Shown here: one piece after another, positions 22,943 through 32,213 of the stretch
Layout: every line of letters starts with the position of its first letter
Numbering within the stretch: position 1 is the stretch's first letter
Origin: Oasisia sp. SBJ-2009
Taxonomy: Eukaryota > Annelida > Polychaeta > Sabellida > Siboglinidae
Assembly (NCBI GenBank): GCA_964017155.1
Contig: OZ024857.1
Coordinates: 3,811,369-3,875,368 of the forward strand
DNA length: 64,000 nt
Reading direction: 5' to 3'
The notes under the pieces: model-generated
The model's database searches: none
What the model was told of the DNA's origin: nothing
The model's input: only the letters and a program-made list of their open reading frames with translations
Position numbers and translations under genes: made by a program

Positions 22943-23307
22943 TTATGCCCCAGTCATCTAGTGTCACGTTTTGGCCGCGCCGTTGTGCCCCGTTTCTGAT
23001 CGCCACGTTCTGGAAAAAAATTGCATATTTCGGCAGGGTGCCACGTTGTCGCCACGTGCTAGCCACGGTGTCGGGTTATGCCTCGCTGCCGCCACGCAGC
23101 ACAAGATAGCACACGCGCTTTGTTCAAGTTGTGTCACGTTTTTGCTACGTTGCAGCCACGTTGTACTACATTGTACCATTTAAAAAAATCCAGTTCACAT
23201 TTTAGCCACGTTGTTCCACGTTTGCTCACGTTGTAGCCATGTTCTGCCACGTTTCGCAACGTAGCTAAACATGCCGGCCAAAACGTGACACTATGACTGG
23301 GGTATTA
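22943..23307. mobile_element. Harbinger-like MITE with internal CCACGTT repeats
   Basis: Terminal inverted repeats (CCCCAGTCAT...GTGTCACGTTTTGGCC) bound 22946-23304 (359 bp) and sit between two TTA trinucleotides (22943-22945 and 23305-23307), the duplication expected for PIF/Harbinger elements. The interior is filled with variants of GCCACGTTGT in one orientation. It has no coding capacity. Confidence 0.75.
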
Positions 23308-23422
23308 CGCGTGCATTGTATATTTGAAAATAAATATAAAAGGACCAGCAATCATAACAGAGCGCGAGCAGTGACCGAGGAGTGAGTGACCAGTGGAATA
23401 TTGGGGGCACTGGGTTTTGGCC

Positions 23423-23658
23423 TTATTTGGTTCTCTTTTCTGAAACACCAAATCCGTCGCCGAATGTACAACAAGAGTCAATCATACCGTTGCTCTCTAA
23501 GGTAATTACAGCGGTGGCATCTGGGGTGCTTTCTTGAAGAAAAATGCTTTCTCGGTTGCGGTGTACTTCTTCCGTATTGACGACTGGTCTCTTGCTTAGT
23601 GCCGTCAACACGAAGATAACGATCAAGACGATGATGACGACGACAGATGCAACGATCC
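23423..23658 (-). CDS. BCMA-like receptor exon 3 (membrane helix and cytosolic tail)
   Basis: Acceptor TTGGTATTTTCAG (AG at 23660-23659) opens in phase 1. Seventeen hydrophobic residues are followed by SKRP, a normal stop-transfer signal, then an acidic tail ending VSEKRTK and TAA at 23425-23423. Confidence 0.8.
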
Positions 23659-26600
23659 CTGAAAATACCAATATAAATAGTAACTAATAATATATTGTAT
23701 TGACATGATGATGATGATGATGATAATAACAACAACAACAACAACACTCATTTTGTACCTGTTGCAATGTGTATCCTACGGTGATAAGTTTATGGGTAAT
23801 ATTGGAAAAATTGTAATAAAAATGTCTACAAAGATAGCTCCTACATGTTACGTTGTAAGCGCGGGCGTAACTTGCTGGCGTGTGGGAAATGTTTTATTTG
23901 TTCCGCTGCCTCTCTGTGTCAATAACAAGAAATTAATGTTATCAATGTTTATTAACTTTAATATACTCTCAGTCATCGAATGGAATGATGTAATTAAGAC
24001 AATTTATAAGCCGATTTAAGACACCATTCTTGAATAGAGATGTGTATAATCTCCATAAAGTTGGGAACTCAAAATGTGACTTAATAACGACGTAAGTGGC
24101 ATTGTATGAAGAGTGAAAGTAAAGGAACAGGGGTCGAATCTCTATGAACAACACAAAACTCAGGCTCTATTAAATCACACAAACTACTTACTATGGCACC
24201 ACGAAAATAAACCCCACCATTAAACTCTCCAAAATCATTCAGATGTACTCCAAAACACACCCCTTTCCTAAGTATTGAATGGTTACTGATATCTTTAGTA
24301 ATGATGGTAATCATCATCACAATAAACAATAACAATAATAACAATAGCAATAATATAACTTCTAGTGCCTAAATCCTTAGAAACCAAGTTCATGGGCGCA
24401 TGAAGACAACACGGTTGATCAATCTCTGAGTCGATTAACATTCTGGTTGTCAACATTTATTGATACGCCAGGCAGCTGTGGTGGATAGGCAAATGTAAGC
24501 TTTTAAATATTTTAAATGTGTTTTATACCACACTCACCTATGACCACAAGTGTACGTAAGCCACTCGACACATCGGGGTCAGACTTGCTGGTCGCGGTGT
24601 GGATGATGACGGCAGCGGGGGCGGGGGCGGTAGATAGCGCCAGATCCACTGCAATCGAAGGTCAAATTAAGCTGTTATTCTGGTGCCTTTGTGGCGGTGT
24701 GGAGGTCCAGAACGTCGAGCGGCCCAGAACGTCGTTCTACATGTCAAAGGTTAGCGGTTCATGTCAAAAGTTAGCGCGACGTTACGGCCCACCAGTCTGG
24801 AATGTATATCCGGTCCAGGATGTCGTTCTACCTCGTGTTGAATGTTGGTTATGGACTTAATTATTACGTGCATGACAAAGGTTAACGTCTACTATGACCA
24901 GCGCACTGATTTATGAAATCATAGAGCAACGCCTGACGAAAACAAACAACGTCAGCCTGCTGTATTTGAGTTTGAGTGTGAGTATGATTACTTTAGAATG
25001 TACTCGAGTACGATTACTTTAGAATGTAATCAATGATTACTTTCATTACTCCATCCAATTCCCAGATATAATTCTTTTTTTCTGTTGCTGTGTCACCATC
25101 TAGTGTTCTAGCTGATTACTGCTATCAACTATCCAAGTGTTGTTATTATTAATAATCAGTCGACTTTCTGGTGTATTGAACGAATCATTTAATACTGTAA
25201 CAAATGGGATGCGCGTTTTATAATTAGTGCCAATTTAGAAATGATATTCAATTCAATTCAATATTCAATTATGTCAATGAAGTATCAAGATGAAAAATTG
25301 AACTTACATAAATGTTGCAATATTTTAATTGATATATTGAGTATTGAACCAGCAGGATATATACTAGTCAGTAAATCAGTATTGCCTGACTCATGATCTA
25401 GTCTGCCAATAAATAAATAAGATCTCTTGGTTGAATATAACACAAACGTTTATTTGTCTCTAGTTGAAGTTCAGCCTAGCATTCAGCACCCACTGCCACT
25501 GAGTAAACAGTTGAGAGTCTTGTCATTATTTGTCATGTTTCTGTTAATTACGTATACTTGACTACAGGAGAGTAAAGGACCAAAAGTAGTATTTGCTAAG
25601 CGAGTTAATGTGCCTTGCCAGTGTCATCCCCTTTGTTCCAGATTAGTGGCTATTAGTGGCCACAATTCTCAGAGGGGCAATTGTAAATACTACAGTCTGG
25701 CTTAACCTTGATATCAAAGTAATTAAATTGATGTAGTTGAAATTGGCATGGAATTCATTAGTAATATAATTGCATGACAGAAACAATAAATGGCACGCAT
25801 AAAGCATAACTACATTGTAATGGAATTATTGTGTTGTTTCCGCAATAATAAATATTGTTGTAAATAAAACATGATTCATTTATCTCAAGTTCTGGTCTGA
25901 AGGATTAGGGACAACTAATTTAATGTCTAGTTTCAGAATCAAATACAAATATGATGCATTCAAAAAATTCGAATGTCCCCTTTTTAAATTTCAGAAACAC
26001 ATGGTCAACAGTTAGCGCGACGTTCCGGCCCGCAGCTAGCCTGTCTGGAATGTATACACGGTCCAGAATGTTGTTCCACCTCGGTTTGAATGTTGCATAA
26101 TTAATTATCTATAAACAGTGTTTCCACAACTGCACTGTCCAGGGTCACTTTTAAAAGCCATGAGCTAAAAATAGCAACAACAGTTATCACGCGGCACGCT
26201 TGTCTTGTCAGTTGTCGCAGTTGTGTCGGCACCGCTCGGGTGCGCAACATCGTCAACGTCAACAAGATATTTTTAGGTACTGACGGTGCTGCTAGTACGT
26301 GCAGCATGAAATACAAATCCCTGCGTCTTCGTGACATACAGATAGAGAATCTCTGGCAGTTTAGGATGTATATAGTTTTCTGCTACCTGGATGTAACGTG
26401 CCCGAATTGGCATAGTTTGTAGGCAGGTCCTATATTTTGAATACACATTAAAATAAAGCTGTATTTTTAGGTACAACTGGTTTAAATGTTAGGTACAACG
26501 GTTTAAATTGTGTATGTGATGTAGAGAGCTTATAAGGGGTAGTTTGTAGAATAAATTGGTTAGGGGTGGGTGTGGATCACACTTTTATAATGGCATATAT

Positions 26601-26870
26601 ATGCGTCTATTTTGTACGCATGAAACACACTTTTATAGTGGTCCTATTGGAATGTTTTGTAGCATTATATTATGCCATTTCTCGCCGACAACAACTGAAC
26701 TGTGGTATACCTCAGGGATCGGTACTTGGTCCGTTACTATTTACCATCTACTGCAAGTCACTCACTGCCATATTCGCTAGACACCACTTGAAATACCGTA
26801 TGTATGCCGTCAGGGGCGTCGATCCGGTTTTAAAAGTGGGGGGGGGGGGGACGAGGCACCAATTTATATA

Positions 26871-26935
<65 letters not shown>

Positions 26936-29804
26936 CCTGAAATACACATAAGTATTTTTATAATATAAAACATAATTCATTGTTGGTCTGGTGCTAACTC
27001 AAATATAAAAAAAGCCTTCATGTTACGCTATTTATAATAGTTATGTTGGCAACATACACTTGAAGAGGGGCCATGGCCTACCCGAATCAGTGAATATTTG
27101 GGGGTAGACTTTGGACCAGGGCTTTATGCAGGATACAATTATTGCCAGTCACACATGTTTTGGTGGACACACGGATGTTAACTGTTAAGCTAGTTTACAA
27201 ACTTTCAAATGTGCCTGATGATCTGAAATGGGCTAAAGACACACATATGGCACCAAAGCGCAGTGGCTCAGGGGTAGAGCTTCGGACTGTCGACTACGAG
27301 AACCCGGGTTCCAATCCTGGCTGCGGTGTTAAAACCTTGGGCAAGTTTTTTCACTCTACATTGCTCCAGTTCACTCAGCTGAATAAACGAGTACCTGGCT
27401 ATAGACAGTGGTGGATATGTGTACGAGCAGCCTTCGCGCATTAATTGTAGCATATGGCTGGATGCTTCCCAGAGAAGCCGAGATGGTGTCTGAGTGAACA
27501 GGTCTGTCAGGGAAATAAAGTGTAAAGCGCTTTGAGCGGTCCTGGGGACTGGGTACTGCGCTATATAAGAACTTGCCTTTACTTTTTTTTCATTTACACT
27601 CACTTTCAAGGAAGGCATAACTAATGATATATATCGTTTTGGAAGACCTTTTTTGCTTTTTTTACCCCGTCCACCACCCGTCCGCCCACATTTCTGCACG
27701 TTCATATTTGTTTTTACCCGTCCAAATGACGGGTCGACGGGTCTCTACACAAAGCTATGCTTTGGACCCAACACTGCTTGCCTGATACAAGAGTGACAAG
27801 ATGCAGAGCTTATAGGGGTGCCTGTGTAGGACTTCCCAATCCCACCTTTTGTCAAAGAAATTTGTCATCACTAAAATGAGATCAAATTACACAAAGTGCA
27901 TAAATCCTCTGGTTCCGCCGTAGGCGATATAAATATCCACCAGGGCGACCAGACTGCAATCCAAGAGGTGACAGGGCAAACAAACATTAATAATCTATTA
28001 TGTACTTGATGGCTATATATAAATACAAGTGTACAAAATGACAGAGCCCGGCATGATGAATATTTACTGGACTTAGATCAAGTTGCGGGCTGGCTCCTGC
28101 CAACCAAGCAATGTATCTAGTGCTTTTCCACTAGGTAGTCGGAAGTTTAGTTCTTATTATTAATTTTACTACTAGACCGATGTAGGGTTTTTAAGAGAAG
28201 GGAGTGATCAGTCTCGCTATATATGCCTATAAATTTGTTTTATGAACTAAAAAAGTATGAGAAGATTTCCTATGCTGACCCCCTCAGCCAGTGGGGTGGT
28301 CAGCGTCCCCCTCGTCCCCCACTGATCGACGCCCATGCTGTGGCTGTGTAGAACTTCCCAATCCAACATTTTGGCAAAGAAAGTTGTCATCACTCAAATT
28401 GGAATATGTTACACAAAGTGCAGGAATCCGCCGCTTCTGTCGTAGGCGATAAGCATCAAGCAGGCGAGGGGTGAAAGTTCAACACAAATGTCATCATTTA
28501 AAATGTACTTGATGGCTAGAGCCTATTAATAATATCAACACAAGGTTGATAGAGCCCGGCAGCGGCTTACATTTTTTCGGTAGTTATAAACTTTCCGATT
28601 GGCCTTTCTGCGCGACAAATTTAAAAGCATCAATGTGCAGCGAAATAACAAAGCCTTTTTGGTATAAATGCCACGGGCTGCTCGATAACTCTCCTATGAT
28701 GACTACTATGAAGAGTTGTCTAAGATTTCGTTCAATACATTAAAATATTACGTTTGTTTAAATAACTATCACGGATTATGGCGCACGAACAGCAAAACAT
28801 GCCTTAAAACTTGTTTGCCTGTTAATTTGCGATAAATAACTTTGCTGAACTTCATATCGCGAGTTTATTGTCTAGCTAGTCCTATGTAGTGGCTTTTAAG
28901 AGAAAAGAGTGTTGAGTCAGGCTATATGCCTCGCAATGTTTCTGAACTGAAAAGTGGGGGGGACAATTCCTATGCTGTCCCCCTGCCCTGAAAAGTGGGA
29001 GGGGACGCGTCCCCCCCCCGTCCCCCACCGATCGACGCCCGTGTATGCCGTTGACTTCCCTCGAAACCAGCATTGTGACGCCACCACCGACATCAAGCGT
29101 CGGATGGCGATCCACAAACTGCTGCCGAATGAGACCAAGTAAAAACACATCTTTTTAAGGCCGCATTTGTAAATGACTTGTAGGGTATTTTATAATGAAT
29201 TAATTTTAACTGTAATTATTGTTTTGCAATTTGTTTTTACTTTATTATTAACTTATGAAATCTATTTATTGCTGATAAGTTTAGCTAATGAACTAGGATT
29301 TTTAGAAGCTTTATTTAATGATCTATTTATTATCACTTAACATTTTGTCTTTACGTGTTAGTTTAAACTGATTATGAATATTTGAAATATGTATGTGTTA
29401 CAATGTATTTTATGCGCCTCTGAGCGGAAATGTTTCGGGATATACGGCGCTTTACAAATACAAATTATTATTACTATTGTTATCAATATTATTATATAAC
29501 TATTCCATAGCATTTTACTAAGGGAACTGCTGACGTAACCGTAATGAATGTGTCACCACTAAGTTGTCTACCCACCAGAGCACAGTCGTTTGCAGAGTTC
29601 ACTATCAGCCACTGCCGTGCGAGAACAGGGAAGGACACAGGACGTGCACATGTCAACGAGATGGTCGCAGTATTCCGTCCTTCCGTCACACAACTGGTGA
29701 CCACACGTGACGTCATCACCGGCCGAACTCGCCCGAATCAAACGTATCGTGGGTATACGTGAAAATAGGATTACTACCATAACCACGAATGCCCGGCAGA
29801 ACAT
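23423..29804 (-). CDS. type I membrane receptor with one TNFR/BCMA-like cysteine-rich domain
   Basis: Minus-strand exons 29804-29576, 24648-24538 and 23658-23423 join, both in phase 1, to give 191 residues. Exon 1: signal peptide, then an eight-cysteine domain with spacing CxxxxCxxxxxxCxxxxxxCxxCxxxCx(10)CxxxC. The segment [20 protein letters not shown] resembles the single CRD of BCMA/TACI/Fn14-type TNF receptors (family knowledge, not searched). Exon 2: Ser/Thr/Pro/Ala-rich stalk. The membrane segment ([20 protein letters not shown]) is split between exons 2 and 3. A 60-residue cytosolic tail follows, with no death domain and no perfect TRAF motif (nearest are LQES and NTEEV). A TNF-ligand signalling role is inferred from the ectodomain. 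Intron 1 (4.9 kb) has taken in a LINE, a hAT element and a SINE. Confidence 0.8.
24538..24648 (-). CDS. BCMA-like receptor exon 2 (stalk)
   Basis: Acceptor CCTTCGATTGCAG (AG at 24650-24649), donor GTGAGT at 24537. This 111-bp phase 1-1 exon encodes [20 protein letters not shown] and ends LRTLVVI, the first residues of the membrane helix. A decayed duplicate lies at 30096-30208. Confidence 0.78.
   Translation of the reverse strand, partial: WIWRYLPPPPPLPSSSTPRPASLTPMCRVAYVHLWS
24742..24866 (+). repeat. dispersed direct repeat, copy 1
   Basis: About 105 bp (from GTTAGCGCGACGTT through TCTGGAATGTAT to the AATTATT end) recurs at 25999-26105 in the same orientation, 1.24 kb away. A partial third piece (ATGTCAAAGGTTAGCG) precedes it. 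Confidence 0.7.
24867..25998. other. AT-rich segment between two direct repeats
   Basis: About 1.1 kb of AT-rich sequence in receptor intron 1 with no coding signal, enclosed by the direct repeats at 24742 and 25999. It might be an insertion or an internal region of one larger repeat. Confidence 0.35.
25999..26105 (+). repeat. dispersed direct repeat, copy 2
   Basis: Matches 24760-24866 with scattered substitutions (GTTAGCGCGACGTTCCGGCC and following). Confidence 0.7.
26640..26810 (+). pseudogene. LINE reverse transcriptase, 5' half (split by hAT)
   Basis: The frame carries [20 protein letters not shown] and then LKYRMYA, the reverse transcriptase stretch that precedes the YADD catalytic box in CR1/L2-like LINEs. 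It breaks off at 26810, where the hAT element begins, and resumes at 29044. Confidence 0.8.
26803..29051. mobile_element. non-autonomous hAT transposon with 8-bp target duplication
   Basis: The element spans 26811-29043 (2233 bp). Its ends are CAGGGGCGTCGATC and the reverse complement of CACGGGCGTCGATC (13 of 14 match), flanked by TATGCCGT at 26803-26810 and 29044-29051. The CAGGGG terminus and 8-bp duplication are hAT hallmarks. There is no transposase. Inside are a poly-G tract, a (TA)n, a complete SINE (27255-27597), and two diverged tandem copies of the 3' half (27811-28342 and 28345-29043), the first ending with its own GATCGACGCCC terminus. Confidence 0.85.
27255..27597 (+). mobile_element. 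tRNA-derived SINE, copy B (inside hAT)
   Basis: The head contains A box (AGTGGCTCAGGGGTAGAGC) and B box (GGGTTCCAATCC). The body of about 300 bp ends TGCGCTATATAAGAACTTGC and a T-rich run. It is the most complete copy in the window. The 3' end resembles the LINE tail GCGCTATATAAAAACTG seen at 16180, suggesting mobilisation by that LINE type. Confidence 0.82.
29044..29148 (+). pseudogene. LINE reverse transcriptase, 3' half (split by hAT)
   Basis: The frame continues [20 protein letters not shown] and [12 protein letters not shown], matching the region after the YADD box (DIxxWMxxNKLxLNxxKTE). The catalytic ADD reads AVD, so the LINE was already dead or has decayed since. Confidence 0.75.
29576..29804 (-). 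CDS. BCMA-like receptor exon 1 (signal peptide and CRD)
   Basis: ATG at 29804 begins [17 protein letters not shown], a signal peptide. The eight cysteines lie between about residues 33 and 75. The exon ends TGCTCTG before donor GTGGGT at 29575; a second possible donor two codons on would break the frame with exon 2, so the first is preferred. Confidence 0.78.
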
Positions 29805-29877
29805 CTTGACTATAGCAGAACACGTAAGTTTACAGAGTCAGTCCTTGTCAAACTGGGTATAACCACGGACACTCGTA

Positions 29878-30038
<161 letters not shown>

Positions 30039-30095
30039 AGCAGCACGTTGCTCGGCAACTAGGACTAGGTGGGACTTCATCTATAAGCACTCAAC

Positions 30096-30208
30096 TATAA
30101 CCACATGTGTACGTAAGCCACTCGACACATCGGGGTCAGACTTGCTGGCCGCGGTGTGGATGATGACGGCAGCGGAGAGGGGGGCGGTAGATAGCGCCAG
30201 ATCGAAGG
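30096..30208 (-). pseudogene. decayed duplicate of receptor exon 2
   Basis: About 110 bp match 24538-24648 with few substitutions, but a 10-bp deletion between two GAT triplets (CGATTGCAGTGGATCTGG reduced to CGATCTGG) removes the splice acceptor, and the donor GGTGAGT is changed to GTTGAGT. It lies 5' of exon 1, so it may be a remnant of a tandem gene copy or of a local segment duplication (24525-24685 versus 30088-30245). Confidence 0.75.
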
Positions 30209-30249
30209 TCAAATTAAACTGTTTCACACTACTCATCAAAAAGGCCAAT

Positions 30250-30991
30250 TGAAGATAACGTCGGCATTAGTTGATGCTAATCATAGTTGTAATACTGTGA
30301 CAGTGCCATAGATATAAATAGAACATCCCAGTAGAACTATAAGAAAGATTAATGATCTAACTCTGTGGACAGTGCACACTTTTTGGTGTTTGCCTTTCAC
30401 AAGGTGGTAGCACCCATAATGATATGAAAATTTAATATTTCATTTATTTTATCTTTAGTCATAATATTATATTATGCTTACATGTTATTGAGGTAAATCA
30501 AGTAACTTTATACATTTTATACCATTTATGCATTTTAAAGGAATGACATTTGTAACTACATCTGCCATGTGACAGTGGTCACTGACTCACTGGTCATTGG
30601 TCACGTGAGATGTAGTCAGCCTCTTTTAACTTCTGACTTGAGGTGATAAGGGCAGCATCCCTCGAAGCTGGTGAGTGTCACATATTTTATTAATCAAAAT
30701 TATGTTCTTTTGTTACAAAATTAGTATGACGTACTGTGAAGGAATTGTGAATAAGTTGATATACTTTTAATTAATTGTTTTAGTTACTATTGGGAGTTAA
30801 GACTAGTTTTATGGTCAGGACTGTGATGTGACCTCAACTGGCCACTGTTACTGCATGTGTCCTTAAATGTGTGCCAGGCAGCCTCCACTAATGGGATTCT
30901 ATAATAACTGGGCATTAGTAGAAAGATACTTTATCTATGGGTTTAGAACATAGAAATGAAACATTATATTTACTCTTTAGTCACAGTATGA

Positions 30992-31053
<62 letters not shown>

Positions 31054-31430
31054 TATGTGTTAGCTTAATATCATAATATCACAGTGTTGTAAATTGTTAG
31101 CTTAGCAAACGTATGAAATGTGTGTCCAGTGGTTGCACTGAAGCCGGATGTCAAATGACAAATGATCTACTGGCCGGTTCCAGCCAGCAGGGGTTGACGA
31201 AAACAGATGCCCACTAGTTGGTGTGAATCACTAGTTGTCGCTAGTTGTCGTAGACCAGAGACACCCAGCTGTGTTAATGACTTGATACACTGTAACATTA
31301 CTTATATAATTAGATGAGTTAGTTAAAGCTTTATCTTGTGATATGGATCCAGTATTATATGCTCTATTGCAAACATTATGTTTCTAGCACAGTTGTTTGT
31401 CGAAACACATCAATAGAATGTATGTATGTT
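30250..31430. other. intergenic, AT-rich, with (TA)n at 30993-31051
   Basis: Apart from a microsatellite and a donor-like GAAGCTGGTGAGTG near 30668 (possible untranslated exon end), I see nothing recognisable. Confidence 0.4.
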
Positions 31431-31439
31431 GTTTTTCAG

Positions 31440-31499
31440 ATCACAACATACCAGGATGAAATGACATACACACTCACGCAGTGGTATAGCTGTGGTGGG
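31440..31499 (+). CDS. putative 60-bp coding exon, unknown gene
   Basis: An acceptor (GTTGTTTTTCAG) and a donor (GTAAGC) bracket exactly 20 codons in phase 0, reading ITTYQDEMTYTLTQWYSCGG. If not spliced at the donor, the frame stays open to a TAA at about 31586. No neighbouring exon is evident, so this rests on the splice signals only. Confidence 0.3.
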
Positions 31500-32000
31500 G
31501 TAAGCGTCAATGAATTTATGGAAGACTGTTTAATTCTATTGCATCATTTATCCTTATACCTTTTGTTTATTAATGTTAATATGTAAAGGAATCTCAATAC
31601 AGGTATATTGTTAGTATTATTATCAGGTGTTACATGCATATAATTACCTATATTAGTTGTAAACAAATGTGAATGTCTTTCCCTTGTTGAAACAATGATG
31701 GTGTGATATATGTATTTGTAGCTACCATGCAGTGTTGGTAATATATCAGAATAGGCAAGAGCGAATGTATTTCACTTGCTAATGTATCTGTATTATGGAT
31801 GTTATCTAATTGATGATTGTTATAGGTATTTAGTATTTTTATTTTCTTTATTGCATGACTTACTTACTTTACTTATATTATGGACATTTAGACATTTCAC
31901 AATTTAGATACGTATTCATGCCGAATAAAGAACATGTCAAGACAACAATAATGTGCGTTGTCTCCTGATGAGATTTTCTACGTTGGTCTCAAAGGCGTCA

Positions 32001-32126
32001 AGGTTGAAGCTGGTGTTGAAGCTGGTGTTGAAGCTGGTGTTGAAGCTGGTGTTGAAGCTGGTGTTGAAGCTGGTGTTGAAGCTGATGTTGAAGCTGGTGT
32101 TGAAGCTGGTGTTGAAGCTGGCGTTG
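32001..32126. repeat. 12-bp minisatellite encoding NTSF repeats on minus strand
   Basis: About ten copies of GTTGAAGCTGGT. Read on the minus strand in the frame 32179-31937, each unit encodes F-N-T-S, an N-glycosylation sequon. Confidence 0.9.
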
Positions 32127-32213
32127 GGGGTTGATACAGTGTTCATTGCCTGCCGGATATAGTAGCTGGTCGACAACACGGAGCTGACGTTGAGTGGTTG
32201 GAGGTGGTGGTAG

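Noticed and set aside
24516..24860. 114-codon plus-strand frame
   Set aside because: It overlaps the receptor stalk exon on the opposite strand and has no recognisable content.
26101..26476. Overlapping frames on both strands near 26.1-26.5 kb
   Set aside because: No family resemblance, and the strands contradict each other.
27257..27330. tRNA gene (A and B boxes present)
   Set aside because: It is the head of a SINE found at three or more places with a 300-bp body; it does not fold as a complete tRNA.
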